DNA of 11,064 bases. It comes from M269 sp964625615. Its GTDB lineage: Bacteria > Pseudomonadota > Gammaproteobacteria > Enterobacterales > Alteromonadaceae. Location: positions 1 to 11,064 of the forward strand of contig CAZVDU010000140.1 in NCBI GenBank assembly GCA_964625615.1. The letters are read 5' to 3'. Made by a program: the position numbers and the translations under genes. Positions 1-8,054 of this stretch are shown one piece after another. Position 1 is the first letter of the stretch. Each line of letters begins with the position of its first letter. The notes under the pieces were generated by a model, which did not search any database, was not told where the DNA came from, and saw only the letters and a program-made list of their open reading frames with translations.

Positions 1-475
1 TGAGCAATAACAAAAAGAACAATCCAAAAACAGTTGGAGAGTTTGCTAAAGGGCTTCGACACGCAAACTCATAGATAGCGAGGCCACCAAAAATAAAGCT
101 AATGCCCATAGCTATTGCTGTGGTGGGGGATAACGGCATGACGGATGGATCGATTAAATAAGCTGATGCACCAAAATAATAAACTAGCGTCAGTAACAAA
201 AAGCCACTGATCCAAGTCGTGTAAGCCTCCCATTTAAACCAATGGAGCGGGTCTGGCATAGTTTCAGGGCCGTATTCATATTTAGCCACTTCATAGAATC
301 CACCACCGTGCACGGCCCATAGATCGCCTTTTATTCCTTTGTCCTTCTTCCATTGAGGAGGCGCTTTAAGGTTGTTATCTAGCCATATGAAATAGAAAGA
401 TGCGCCTATCCACGCGACACCGGCAATAACATGAAACCAGCGAACAAAGAGAGAAAACCACTCAAGCCAAGGCAT
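1..475 (-). CDS. puuD: Urate hydroxylase PuuD, membrane domain (5' part, runs off the window)
   Basis: Only the first 158 codons are present; the rest lies beyond position 1. The product starts MPWLEWFSLFVRWFHVIAG and matches the N-terminal membrane domain (DUF989) of PuuD, which oxidises urate to 5-hydroxyisourate in the inner membrane. In the family this domain is usually followed by a C-terminal cytochrome c domain, which cannot be seen here. Hydrophobic segments lie at about residues 10-32, 84-104, 118-137 and from 147 on. The family-typical stretches VAWIGASFYFIWLDN (20-34), LWAVHGGGFY (52-61) and LHWFKWEAYTTW (77-88) carry His15, His56 and His78, possible haem or metal ligands. The ATG at 475-473 overlaps the end of guaD by 14 bp and has a strong ribosome binding site, AAGGAG, seven bases upstream inside guaD. 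It is the last visible gene of the operon. No uricase gene is visible, so this protein would do the urate oxidation step. Confidence 0.9.
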   Translation of the reverse strand, partial: MPWLEWFSLFVRWFHVIAGVAWIGASFYFIWLDNNLKAPPQWKKDKGIKGDLWAVHGGGFYEVAKYEYGPETMPDPLHWFKWEAYTTWISGFLLLTLVYYFGASAYLIDPSVMPLSPTTAIAMGISFIFGGLAIYEFACRSPLANSPTVFGLFFLLLL

Positions 476-1778
476 CAACGCTCTCCTTTTTTTTATGCAC
501 CGCTTTACCAGCAATCCAGGTGCTTTGTATTGCTCTGTCGTCTCCAAGTAAACTTAAGGCAAACAATGTATCTTTAGGGTCTTTACTATTTGCTAATCGT
601 TGCCGAGTTAATGTGTCGAACTTAGGTTCCAGAATGACAAAGTCTGCTTCTGTATCTGGATTCAAATTGCCAATGCTATGTTGTAGCTTCATGGCTGTGG
701 CTGGCCCTTGTGTCATCATATAAAGCCCTGTTAGAGGAGACATATTTTGATTCTGCAATTGGCAGACTTTGTATGCCTCTCCCATTGTTTTTAACATCGA
801 AAAGCTGGTGCCTGCGCCAACATCTGTTGCTAGCGCTACAGGTACTCTTTTTTGTTTAGCGAGGTTAAGGTTGAACAAGCCACTACCTAAGAACAAATTA
901 GAGGTTGGACAAAATGCAATACTGGCTCCTCTATCCTTCATGACTTGCCATTCTTCGGGCTCTAAATGCAGGCAATGGCCAAATACAGCGCGTTCTCTAA
1001 CTAAACCGTATTGGTCGTATACATCGAGGTAATTCTTTGCTTTTGGAAATAAGCTTTTTACCCAATCAATTTCTTTCTTGTCTTCCGATAGGTGCGTTTG
1101 TATAAAAACGCTGGGATGCTGCTCGGCTAGCTGGCCTAATGCTGCTAGTTGCTCTTCCGTGCTGGTTGGAGCAAACCTTGGTGTTAACGCATAGTGAAGC
1201 CTGTTATTTTCATGCCAGCGCTCTATGAGTTCAGCACTATCGTTTTGTGCGACTTGTGCAGTATCTTTCAGATTGTCTGGGCAGTTGCGGTCCATACATA
1301 CTTTGCCTGCGATGAAACACATGTTCTTTTGATGGGCCGCTGCAAACAGTGCATTGGTTGCTGATTTATGGACGGTGGAATACACCATGCCAGTCGTGGT
1401 GCCGTTCTTAAAGAGTTGTTCAAGGAATAGGTCGGCTATTTCTGCAGCATAGGTTTCATCAGAGAATTTTGCTTCGGTAGGGAAGGTGTAGTTCTGTAAC
1501 CAATCAAGTAACTTTTCGCCATAACTGGCGATCATTTCCGTTTGTGGGAAGTGCAGGTGGCTGTCTATTAACCCTGGGATGATTAATTTTCCAGAATAAT
1601 CATAGCGCTCAGCATGAATATCTTCATACAAAGGTAAAAGATCTTTGGCATGACCAATAGCTTTTATTTTGGAATCTTCAGTGACTAACAAGCCGTCAGC
1701 GTAGTACGCATAATCAACATCGGGTTGTTCGGTTGATGTTGGAAAGTGCAGCACAGAAGCTCGGAAAATAATAATCAT
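462..1778 (-). CDS. guaD: Guanine deaminase
   Basis: A 438-residue cytosolic amidohydrolase that converts guanine to xanthine and ammonia, feeding xanthine dehydrogenase encoded upstream in the operon. The zinc-site residues are all visible: His74 and His76 in PGLIDSHLHFPQTE (68-81), His229 in QTHLSED, His268 in FGHCLHLE and Asp319 in ATDVGAGTSFSML, with Glu232 as likely acid/base. The segment YGEKLLDWLQNYTFPTE (86-102) is typical of guanine deaminases and separates it from cytosine deaminase or chlorohydrolase relatives. Length is normal for the family. The ATG at 1778 has AAGG seven bases upstream, overlapping the hiuH stop codon; the gap to hiuH is 10 bp. Its 3' end overlaps puuD. Confidence 0.96.
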   Translation of the reverse strand: MIIIFRASVLHFPTSTEQPDVDYAYYADGLLVTEDSKIKAIGHAKDLLPLYEDIHAERYDYSGKLIIPGLIDSHLHFPQTEMIASYGEKLLDWLQNYTFPTEAKFSDETYAAEIADLFLEQLFKNGTTTGMVYSTVHKSATNALFAAAHQKNMCFIAGKVCMDRNCPDNLKDTAQVAQNDSAELIERWHENNRLHYALTPRFAPTSTEEQLAALGQLAEQHPSVFIQTHLSEDKKEIDWVKSLFPKAKNYLDVYDQYGLVRERAVFGHCLHLEPEEWQVMKDRGASIAFCPTSNLFLGSGLFNLNLAKQKRVPVALATDVGAGTSFSMLKTMGEAYKVCQLQNQNMSPLTGLYMMTQGPATAMKLQHSIGNLNPDTEADFVILEPKFDTLTRQRLANSKDPKDTLFALSLLGDDRAIQSTWIAGKAVHKKKESVDALA

Positions 1779-1788
1779 AAATCAGGCC

Positions 1789-2115
1789 TTAGCTACCACG
1801 ATAACTACTGAAACCAAAAGGCGAAATCAACAGCGGGATATGATAGTGCCCGCCGCCCTCTGTCATGTTAAAGCAAATATCAACATGAGGATAAAAAGCT
1901 GATTGATGGTGTTTTTGTAGATAATCCCCGGTGATAAAACGCAGCTGGTAGGTGCCTGCTTCCAAAGTAATATCTCCCCAATTATTACAACGACCATCAT
2001 CATTAGTGGTTGCTTTAATTTGCTGATTAGTGGGTGTTGTTAAAATAAGTTTCATCGCACTCGCTGGTTTGCCTAAAGTGGTGTCCAGAACGTGGCTTGA
2101 TAGGCTACATGTCAT
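1789..2115 (-). CDS. hiuH: 5-hydroxyisourate hydrolase (transthyretin-like)
   Basis: A 108-residue transthyretin-related protein that hydrolyses 5-hydroxyisourate, the PuuD product, to OHCU. The family signatures are at both ends: SSHVLDTTLGKPA (6-18), with the conserved His8, and the C-terminal SPFGFSSYRGS (98-108), a variant of the usual SPYGYSTYRGS. Arg42 in NDDGRCNNW and His92 in HYHIPLL complete the expected His/Arg/His/Tyr-Arg-Gly-Ser active-site set. There is no signal peptide, so it should act in the cytosol. Only one base separates it from the end of uraD. The ribosome binding site is weak (GAAGAA close to the ATG), so translation is probably coupled to uraD. The symbol uraH is also used for this family. 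Confidence 0.96.
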   Translation of the reverse strand: MTCSLSSHVLDTTLGKPASAMKLILTTPTNQQIKATTNDDGRCNNWGDITLEAGTYQLRFITGDYLQKHHQSAFYPHVDICFNMTEGGGHYHIPLLISPFGFSSYRGS

Positions 2116-2116
2116 T

Positions 2117-2641
2117 TTATTCTTCGCTATTTCCTAGTGCTTTGTTAATCCGTAATAACGTGATTTTAAGCTGTTCTTCAGAAGCAATTTGAAGCTCTTG
2201 CTCTCGAGTATTGTTTATTCGGTTTTGCAGTGCTTGAACCATAGTACTTGCACGTAAACCTGTTGCGCAAATGATGAAAATAAACCCGAATTTGGCTTTA
2301 TAATCATGATTCAGGCGATGGAGTGTTGTGAGCTCTTTTTCGCTGGCAGATGAAGCACCAGATTGTTCGTTGCTCGCGAGTTGTTTGGTATTGGCGAATT
2401 TAGCGCGCAAGCTGTTGACATCACCTATCATAGGGTGAGCTTCAAATGCTTCCAGCCAGTCGTCTTCGGCACTCAAGGACCATTGTTCTTTAGCAGACTG
2501 TAATATCTCTTTTAAGCCTGAATAGGGCCGTATGTTAATCATGCCTTGAGACCACTTTGTAGACGCGCAACAGGCTGAGAACCAGTCAAAAGCATCTTCG
2601 GATGAGGCTGCATTTAATGCGGTAAGAGAATGCTGTGTCAT
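2117..2641 (-). CDS. uraD: OHCU decarboxylase
   Basis: A 174-residue 2-oxo-4-hydroxy-4-carboxy-5-ureidoimidazoline decarboxylase, which makes S-allantoin from the HiuH product. Diagnostic motifs are HPMIGD (69-74), containing the presumed catalytic His69, then NEQSGA (91-96), the YKAKFGFIFIICATG segment (114-128), and NRINNTREQELQIASEEQLK (140-159) followed by ITLLRINKAL. Length fits the stand-alone family. The start codon overlaps the xdhC stop in an ATGA arrangement (4 bp) with no clear Shine-Dalgarno sequence, pointing to translational coupling with xdhC. It sits directly next to hiuH, so the two enzymes that handle the unstable intermediates are neighbours. Confidence 0.96.
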   Translation of the reverse strand: MTQHSLTALNAASSEDAFDWFSACCASTKWSQGMINIRPYSGLKEILQSAKEQWSLSAEDDWLEAFEAHPMIGDVNSLRAKFANTKQLASNEQSGASSASEKELTTLHRLNHDYKAKFGFIFIICATGLRASTMVQALQNRINNTREQELQIASEEQLKITLLRINKALGNSEE

Positions 2642-3495
2642 AATAATGTGCTCAACATTTTGCTATCTTTCCAACGTTGTTTATCGCCTGCTTTAGATTG
2701 GATTTTGTCGTTAGAAGGTATCTTATCCAACAGTTGAATAATCTGTGCGCTAACAGATACAGCAACCTCAATGGGCTTTTTACCTGGGATGTCTAGCAGG
2801 CCAACAGGACTGACTAAACGCTTTATTTGTGTTGGGTCTATTTCTCTGTGTTGCAGCCGTGTTTGAAAACGTCGCGCTTTGGTATCAGAACCAATCATCC
2901 CAATATAATCAATGTCCTGGCGTTTTATGGCATTTAGAACAATATCGAAATCCAGTTGATGGTTATGGGTCATGATCAACAACCAACTGTTGACTGGCAG
3001 GTCTTTTACGATGCTAGCAGGTTCATCATTCACCAGATAATTTACGTTGCTGGCCTTGGTTGTTATATCAGGGAATAAGTTTTCTCGTGAATCGACCCAG
3101 TTAATTTGCAATGGTAGTTGTTGGAGTATGGGGATCAATGCTTTGGCTACATGCCCTGCACCAAATAGCGTTAAGGGTTGACCATGATTAACCATCACTT
3201 CGAATAAAACATGTGTAGCACCACCACAGCACTGCCCGAGTTTGCTTGACAGAGGGTAATGCTCGATACTTTGCTGTTGACGATTATCTAACAGAAGTTG
3301 TCTGGCTTTTTCCGATACTTCATATTCAAGGTGTCCGCCACCTATGGTGTCGTATTCACTATCTGCTGTTATCAGCATCTTAGCGCCATTCTCTCTTGGT
3401 GTAGATCCCGCCGATGACAGCAAAGTAATGAGTACATAACTTGTTCCATCACGCTGACATTGATGCAGTGCGTCAAACCAGCGATTAGTGTTCAT
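2638..3495 (-). CDS. xdhC: Xanthine dehydrogenase accessory protein XdhC
   Basis: A 285-residue chaperone that binds molybdenum cofactor and delivers its sulfurated form to the large xanthine dehydrogenase subunit. Visible motifs are SAGSTPRENGAKM (28-40), IGGGHLEYE (51-59), LGQCCGG (86-92) with its cysteine pair, a Rossmann-like FGAGHVAKAL (111-120), THNHQLDFD (176-184), YIGMIGSDTKARRF (197-210) and PVGLLDIPGKKPIEVAVSV (230-248). The reading frame is open back to an ATG at 3540. I place the start at 3495 because it has AAGGA seven bases upstream and begins MNTNRWFDALHQC, as the family does, with only 11 bp of overlap with xdhB. The last 20-odd residues are lysine-rich and look unconserved. 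Confidence 0.94.
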   Translation of the reverse strand: MNTNRWFDALHQCQRDGTSYVLITLLSSAGSTPRENGAKMLITADSEYDTIGGGHLEYEVSEKARQLLLDNRQQQSIEHYPLSSKLGQCCGGATHVLFEVMVNHGQPLTLFGAGHVAKALIPILQQLPLQINWVDSRENLFPDITTKASNVNYLVNDEPASIVKDLPVNSWLLIMTHNHQLDFDIVLNAIKRQDIDYIGMIGSDTKARRFQTRLQHREIDPTQIKRLVSPVGLLDIPGKKPIEVAVSVSAQIIQLLDKIPSNDKIQSKAGDKQRWKDSKMLSTLL

Positions 3496-5845
3496 GATTG
3501 AATCCTTCATGACTATGGAATTGATTAATCGCGTTAACAATTCGCTCTGGCGTTGCTGGCGTATCTAACTCAGGATCGACCTTATAGTCTGATAGGCTGG
3601 AAATAGCATCTTTAATTGCACACCATACTGACATCGCTAGCATTAATGGCGGCTCACCCACAGCTTTAGAGTTGTAGATACTGTCTTCGTCATTGGCTCT
3701 GGGATAAAGATCGACGTTAAAAACCTCTGGGACATCGCCGATGGCCGGTATTTTATACGTTGCGGGGTTATTACTGATTAAGCGGCCTTTGCTGTCCCAT
3801 TTGAGATCCTCTGTGGTTAACCATCCCATCCCTTGTATGAATCCACCTTCGATTTGGCCTATATCAATCGCAGGATTAATACTTCGACCAACATCATGCA
3901 ATATATCGACGCGTTCGACTTTAGTTTCACCCGTGAGGGTGTCTATGCTGACCTCTGAGACAGATGCACCGTTAGCAAAGTAGAAGAAAGGCCGGCCATT
4001 TGCAGCATCACGGTTGTAATGAATTTTAGGTGTTTTATAGAACCCAGAAGCAGATAATGAGATGCGACTCATATAAGCTTGTTGTACAAGCTCTGTAAAG
4101 TTGATTTTATGCTGGCCAAGTATAACGTGCTGATCCTTAAACTGAACTTCCTCGACAGCGCCTTCAACTTGTTCTGCATAGAAGGTTGTTAATCGCTCTT
4201 TAACAATAAGGCAAGCATTCTGTGCAGCTTTCCCGTTAATGTCGGTGCCGCTAGATGCCGCCGTCGGAGAGGTATTTGGGACTTTATCTGTACGGGTTGA
4301 TGTCACTTCAATAGAATCGATTGGAAGCCCGAATTCATTAGCCACGATTTGTGCAACCTTGGTATGTAAACCTTGGCCCATTTCGGTGCCGCCGTGGTTA
4401 ATCTGGATACTTCCATCCGTATAAATATGTAGTAAAGCACCCGCTTGATTAAGGTGTTTAGCGGTGAATGAAATACCAAATTTAACCGGTGTTAGCGCTA
4501 GTCCTTTTTTTATAATGGGACTCTGCGCATTGAAGGCTTTTATGTCTTGACGACGCTGCCAATAATCTGAGGAGGCTTCTAATTTTTCAATGAGATCGGG
4601 TAAGAGGTTATGTTCTACCTGCATGCCATAATGTGTTGTGTTGCGATCTTTATCATTATAAAGGTTACGCTTACGTATAGTCAGTGGATCCTCGCCGACC
4701 TCACGCGCAATAGCGTCCATCATGGCTTCTGCAACTAGCATCCCTTGAGGGCCGCCAAAGCCTCTAAAAGCAGTATGTGAGACTTGATTGAGTTTGCAGC
4801 GAAGTCCTTCAACTTCGCAGTTTGCGAGATAATAAGCGTTATCAGCGTGGAACATAGCCCTGTCTACAATAGCATCAGATAGATCAGCCGAATGCCCGCA
4901 ATTTCCCGCTACTTCAATCTTAGTGGCTTGGATCACACCTTGCTCGTCAACGCCAAGGTTAAATGAGTTTGAAAAAGGATGACGCTTTCCCGTAACCATC
5001 ATGTCTTGCATTCGAGGCAAACGAAGTTTTACTGGGCAATTATTTCGTTTCGCTAATACTGCTGCTAAGCAAGCCCATTGTGCAGCTTGTGTTTCTTTAC
5101 CACCGAAACCGCCGCCCATTCTTCGCATATCAACAGTGACTTTATGTAACTTAACATTTAATACTTCTGCCACGAGCTTTTGTACTTCGCTAGGGTGCTG
5201 GCTCGATGTATAGACCATCACGCGGTCACCTTCTTCCGGGAGCGCCAATGACACTTGTCCTTCCAAGTACATATGCTCTTGACCGCCTACAACAAACTTC
5301 CTACTTATCCGGTGTCTACTGGCGATTAGGTTGTTTGCGTATTCGCCACGCTTCATGGTGTAAGGGGGGCGTACATAGTTTGCTTTTTCTTTGGCATCCT
5401 CGATCGTTAAATAAGCTTGTGTACCCGGTGAATTCTCAATGGTCACTGAAGCTTTGAGTGCAGCCTGCCTTGCCTGAGTTACTGTATGCGCTAGGACAAC
5501 GAAAATAGGTTGTCCGTGAAACTTTATTTGACCATCGACTAATATTGGGTCGCCATCGAAAACAGGTGCAATGTCTTTATGCCCAGGTATATCATCGATG
5601 GTTATGACATCAATTACGCCTTCTGTATTTTTAACACGTTCCAAATCTAAGGTTGTGATCATACCAGAAGCTTGAGCAGAGAGGCCTATAGCGGCGTGCA
5701 TTAAGCCTTGATGCTCTGGGATGTCATCAACATATCGTGCATGTCCAGTAACCTGCTTAGCTCCACTTTCATGTTTAGTCGAATGACCAACGCGCCCTTG
5801 TTGATCACTGATTGGGGATTTAGGGATATCAATGAGCTTACGCAT
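3485..5845 (-). CDS. xdhB: Xanthine dehydrogenase, molybdopterin-binding large subunit
   Basis: A 786-residue molybdenum hydroxylase subunit that oxidises hypoxanthine and xanthine to urate together with XdhA. The aldehyde oxidase/xanthine dehydrogenase a/b hammerhead begins near residue 25 (GAKQVTGHARYVDD), followed by the molybdopterin-binding domain. Key motifs are GGQEHMYLEGQ (187-197), RRMGGGFGGKE (241-251), AFRGFGGPQGM (359-369), GGTEMGQGLHTKV (485-497) and GEPPLMLA (730-737). The purine-positioning Glu195 and Arg361 and the catalytic base Glu731 are all present, which supports true xanthine dehydrogenase rather than an aldehyde oxidase. Size matches bacterial XdhB. The start overlaps the end of xdhA by 8 bp and lacks a strong ribosome binding site, suggesting coupled translation and balanced subunit supply. 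Confidence 0.97.
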   Translation of the reverse strand: MRKLIDIPKSPISDQQGRVGHSTKHESGAKQVTGHARYVDDIPEHQGLMHAAIGLSAQASGMITTLDLERVKNTEGVIDVITIDDIPGHKDIAPVFDGDPILVDGQIKFHGQPIFVVLAHTVTQARQAALKASVTIENSPGTQAYLTIEDAKEKANYVRPPYTMKRGEYANNLIASRHRISRKFVVGGQEHMYLEGQVSLALPEEGDRVMVYTSSQHPSEVQKLVAEVLNVKLHKVTVDMRRMGGGFGGKETQAAQWACLAAVLAKRNNCPVKLRLPRMQDMMVTGKRHPFSNSFNLGVDEQGVIQATKIEVAGNCGHSADLSDAIVDRAMFHADNAYYLANCEVEGLRCKLNQVSHTAFRGFGGPQGMLVAEAMMDAIAREVGEDPLTIRKRNLYNDKDRNTTHYGMQVEHNLLPDLIEKLEASSDYWQRRQDIKAFNAQSPIIKKGLALTPVKFGISFTAKHLNQAGALLHIYTDGSIQINHGGTEMGQGLHTKVAQIVANEFGLPIDSIEVTSTRTDKVPNTSPTAASSGTDINGKAAQNACLIVKERLTTFYAEQVEGAVEEVQFKDQHVILGQHKINFTELVQQAYMSRISLSASGFYKTPKIHYNRDAANGRPFFYFANGASVSEVSIDTLTGETKVERVDILHDVGRSINPAIDIGQIEGGFIQGMGWLTTEDLKWDSKGRLISNNPATYKIPAIGDVPEVFNVDLYPRANDEDSIYNSKAVGEPPLMLAMSVWCAIKDAISSLSDYKVDPELDTPATPERIVNAINQFHSHEGFNHEH

Positions 5846-7277
5846 GGCTAATGACTCGTGTTTGAATAGTGGCAGTAGCTGGGTTGGTTTCTAGCCAAAA
5901 ACGTTGCCATAAGTTAGTGATCATTTGTTGTCTATACTCTGCGCTAGCTCTAACGTCATCTATTGGGCTGAATGATTGAGCTAATAAGTTGCGACCTAAT
6001 GTATAAGTGGATTTCTTGGTCCAGTCTTTGCCTACTAGTTCTTTTAGTCCATTAGCCTTTACTGGTGTAGCAGCAACGCCGCCGAAACCACTATCTATAT
6101 GCAGAATGTTGTTTTTTTCATCCAAGCTGATGGTGTATACGGCGCAAACAGCAGAAATATCATCCTCAATACGTTTAGATACTTTGTAAGCGCGAGCCTG
6201 GCAGTTTTCGAGAATGTAGGGGAAGAATATTGATTCAATCCATTCATCTGGCCGCAATTTAGTTTGGCGATAACCTGTAAAAAACGTGTCGGCAGAAATT
6301 TCTCTCTTCTCGTAACCGTTATCAACCAAAATGGTTGCATTAAGTGCAAGCAAAACGGGCGGTAAATCACCAATGGGGGAAGCATTCGCAATGTTGCCGC
6401 CCATGGTTGCTTGATTACGAATAGGCATGGAGGCAAATCGCCAATGTAATTCATTTAAAAATGGAAAGTGTTTAAGTAGCAGTGTATCGAGCTTATTAAG
6501 GGATACTGCTGCGCCTATACGGATACCGTTTTCTTCTTCATTTAATTTATTTAACTCTGGGATATCACGTATGCTAATCAAATGATCAAATGTTTTCAGC
6601 TGCTGCGTGACTTCTAGAGCGAGGTCAGTGCTACCTGCAAAAAGGTTGGCATTGGGATATTGCTCTTTTAATCTCATCAACTCTTGGCGATTCTGAGGAA
6701 TGTGTAATCCAGATAATCCTTTTTCATCCTGTGCTAGCTGATTTAAAGAAGCCAGAGTCGATGCTTCTGCTGCATCAAATTTGTCTTCAGTTTTGTTGTG
6801 GCAAGCATTAATTGAAGCATCAATAATTGGGCGATAACCTGTACAGCGACATAAATTACCTGATAACGCCTGCTGCACGTCATCACGATTGGGTTTGCCA
6901 GTCTGGTGGTACAATGCGAATAAAGACATTACAAAACCAGGTGTGCAAAACCCACACTGAGAAGCGTGAAAATCAACAAGCGTTTGTTGGACTGGGTGTA
7001 ATTTATTTTTGTCTGCCACGTGTTCAACAGTGATCAATTGTTTACCTTCTAAAGCTGATAAGAAGGTGACACAACTATTGATTGCTTTATATTCTAATGC
7101 ACTGTTATCGTTATTCTTTTCGGCGATAACTACGGTACAAGCTCCACAGTCGCCTGATGCGCAGCCTTCTTTAGTGCCTGTTAGTTTTTTATTTTCACGT
7201 AAATAACTGAGCAGTGTTGTATCAGGTGGTAGGTCACTGATATTTTCTGCTTGATTATTCAGCATAAAACGTATCAT
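5838..7277 (-). CDS. xdhA: Xanthine dehydrogenase, 2Fe-2S and FAD small subunit
   Basis: A 479-residue electron-transfer subunit of xanthine dehydrogenase that passes electrons from the molybdenum site to NAD+. Residues 1-85 form the plant-type ferredoxin domain, with cluster cysteines 39, 44, 47 (EGCASGDCGACTVV) and 69. Residues 90-160 form the second iron-sulfur domain, with cysteines 108 and 111 (QCGFCTPGF) and 143 and 145 (NLCRCTGYRP). From about 190 comes the FAD domain, with LFAGSTDLALEV (212-223) and RNQATMGGNIANASPIGDLP (287-306), then the C-terminal CO-dehydrogenase flavoprotein-like part. All eight cluster cysteines are intact. It is the first gene of the operon; the ATG has AGGA seven bases upstream. 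The 124-bp region before it, shared with the divergent regulator gene, carries a RutR-like operator. Confidence 0.97.
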   Translation of the reverse strand: MIRFMLNNQAENISDLPPDTTLLSYLRENKKLTGTKEGCASGDCGACTVVIAEKNNDNSALEYKAINSCVTFLSALEGKQLITVEHVADKNKLHPVQQTLVDFHASQCGFCTPGFVMSLFALYHQTGKPNRDDVQQALSGNLCRCTGYRPIIDASINACHNKTEDKFDAAEASTLASLNQLAQDEKGLSGLHIPQNRQELMRLKEQYPNANLFAGSTDLALEVTQQLKTFDHLISIRDIPELNKLNEEENGIRIGAAVSLNKLDTLLLKHFPFLNELHWRFASMPIRNQATMGGNIANASPIGDLPPVLLALNATILVDNGYEKREISADTFFTGYRQTKLRPDEWIESIFFPYILENCQARAYKVSKRIEDDISAVCAVYTISLDEKNNILHIDSGFGGVAATPVKANGLKELVGKDWTKKSTYTLGRNLLAQSFSPIDDVRASAEYRQQMITNLWQRFWLETNPATATIQTRVISHA

Positions 7278-7314
7278 GCCGTAATCCTAATAATTGCCGA
7301 TAATGGGCTGGTAC

Positions 7315-7347
7315 GATATAGTGACAAAAAATGGACCATTTGGTCAA
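7315..7347 (-). promoter_or_regulatory. Candidate xdhA promoter overlapping the operator
   Basis: On the minus strand TTGACC (7347-7342) matches a sigma-70 -35 element at five of six positions. Downstream the best -10 choices are CACTAT after 18 bases or TATATC after 21; both are imperfect. The -35 lies inside the operator, which fits repression by steric blocking. The weak -10 match keeps confidence low. I could not place a convincing promoter for the regulator gene on the other strand. Confidence 0.35.
7332..7347. promoter_or_regulatory. RutR-like operator between xdhA and the regulator gene
   Basis: TGGACCATTTGGTCAA is a near-perfect inverted repeat that differs at one position from the RutR consensus TTGACCA-NN-TGGTCAA as I recall it. 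It is exactly centred in the intergenic region: 54 bp lie between it and each start codon. Read on the minus strand, its outer half gives TTGACC, which could be a -35 element for xdhA, so binding would block that promoter. It is the likely site of action of the adjacent TetR-family protein, which would also control its own gene. The repeat is seen directly; binding is inferred. Confidence 0.75.
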
Positions 7348-7401
7348 CATATATCTGTGGCTGAACAAATATGAAGAATAAAAAGAGTAAAAGGTAGAGT
7401 A

Positions 7402-8040
7402 ATGGCGAAAGAACCAAAGTTAGGTGCAATTCGACAACATAATAGACAGAAGATACTTTTTGCCGCAGAAAGAGCTTTTGTTGAAAACGGATTTAAAGGA
7501 ACTAGTGTACAAAAAATAGCTGATAGAGCAGGGCTACCGAAAACCAACGTGTTGTATTACTTTAAATCTAAGCAAAGTTTGTATATTGCTGTCCTAGAAC
7601 AAATATTAAATGTCTGGAATTCAGCGTTTGATAGTGCAACGGCTGAACACGATCCTGCTGAGGTATTGGCTCAATATATCGCTGACAAAATGCGCTTGTC
7701 TCAAGAAAAACCTGAAGTGTCCAAAATATTTGCTCTAGAAATTATCAATGGCGCTAATAACCTGACAGACTTTTTCAAAGAAAACCATGAAAGTTGGATG
7801 CAGAGTCGCGTTGACGTTATTCAACAATGGATTGACAGAGGGCAGATACAAACCCAAGATCCGTACTACTTAATTTTCCATATCTGGGCTTGTTGTCAAC
7901 ATTATGCTGACTTTTCGGCGCAAATCACGCACCTTAGAGGCAATAGAATGACTTCTGATGACTTTTCCGAAGCGACTAAAAGCCTCGTGCAAATGATATT
8001 AAAGGGCTGTGGGTTAGACGTTCCTGAGCAATATAAATAA
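7402..8040 (+). CDS. RutR-like TetR-family transcriptional regulator
   Basis: A 212-residue TetR-family DNA-binding protein. The N-terminal helix-turn-helix spans about residues 15-60 (ILFAAERAFVENGFKGTSVQ, then KIADRAGLPKTNVLYYFKSK). The C-terminal ligand domain resembles the RutR (YcdC-like) family of Escherichia coli, notably LYIAVLEQIL (60-69) and LIFHIWACCQHYADF (157-171), close to the corresponding RutR segment as I recall it. RutR senses uracil and thymine and controls pyrimidine use, with reported links to purine genes. Here the gene is divergent from a purine operon and followed 14 bp later by puuE, so a purine-pathway role is likely and the ligand may differ. AAGG lies seven bases before the ATG. 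A RutR-like operator upstream implies autoregulation. Family is firm; RutR orthology and ligand are not. Confidence 0.88.
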   Translation: MAKEPKLGAIRQHNRQKILFAAERAFVENGFKGTSVQKIADRAGLPKTNVLYYFKSKQSLYIAVLEQILNVWNSAFDSATAEHDPAEVLAQYIADKMRLSQEKPEVSKIFALEIINGANNLTDFFKENHESWMQSRVDVIQQWIDRGQIQTQDPYYLIFHIWACCQHYADFSAQITHLRGNRMTSDDFSEATKSLVQMILKGCGLDVPEQYK

Positions 8041-8054
8041 GTAGGGTTGATATT

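Noticed and set aside
769..1032. 87-codon plus-strand frame opposite guaD, and similar frames opposite xdhB and the adenosine deaminase gene
   Set aside because: They are antisense to well-conserved genes, have no ribosome binding site that I could support, and give no recognisable protein.
3178..3184. TTGACCA operator half-site inside xdhC (another at 5528-5534 inside xdhB)
   Set aside because: Neither has a matching TGGTCAA half at the right spacing, and both are within coding sequence.
3496..3540. Upstream in-frame ATG codons extending xdhC by up to 15 residues
   Set aside because: The extension (MLTRLINSIVMKDSI) would overlap xdhB much further and does not resemble the family start; the ATG at 3495 has a good ribosome binding site.
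6095..6454. 119-codon open frame on the minus strand inside xdhA
   Set aside because: It lies in another frame within the FAD domain of a clearly conserved gene, and its product has no recognisable features.
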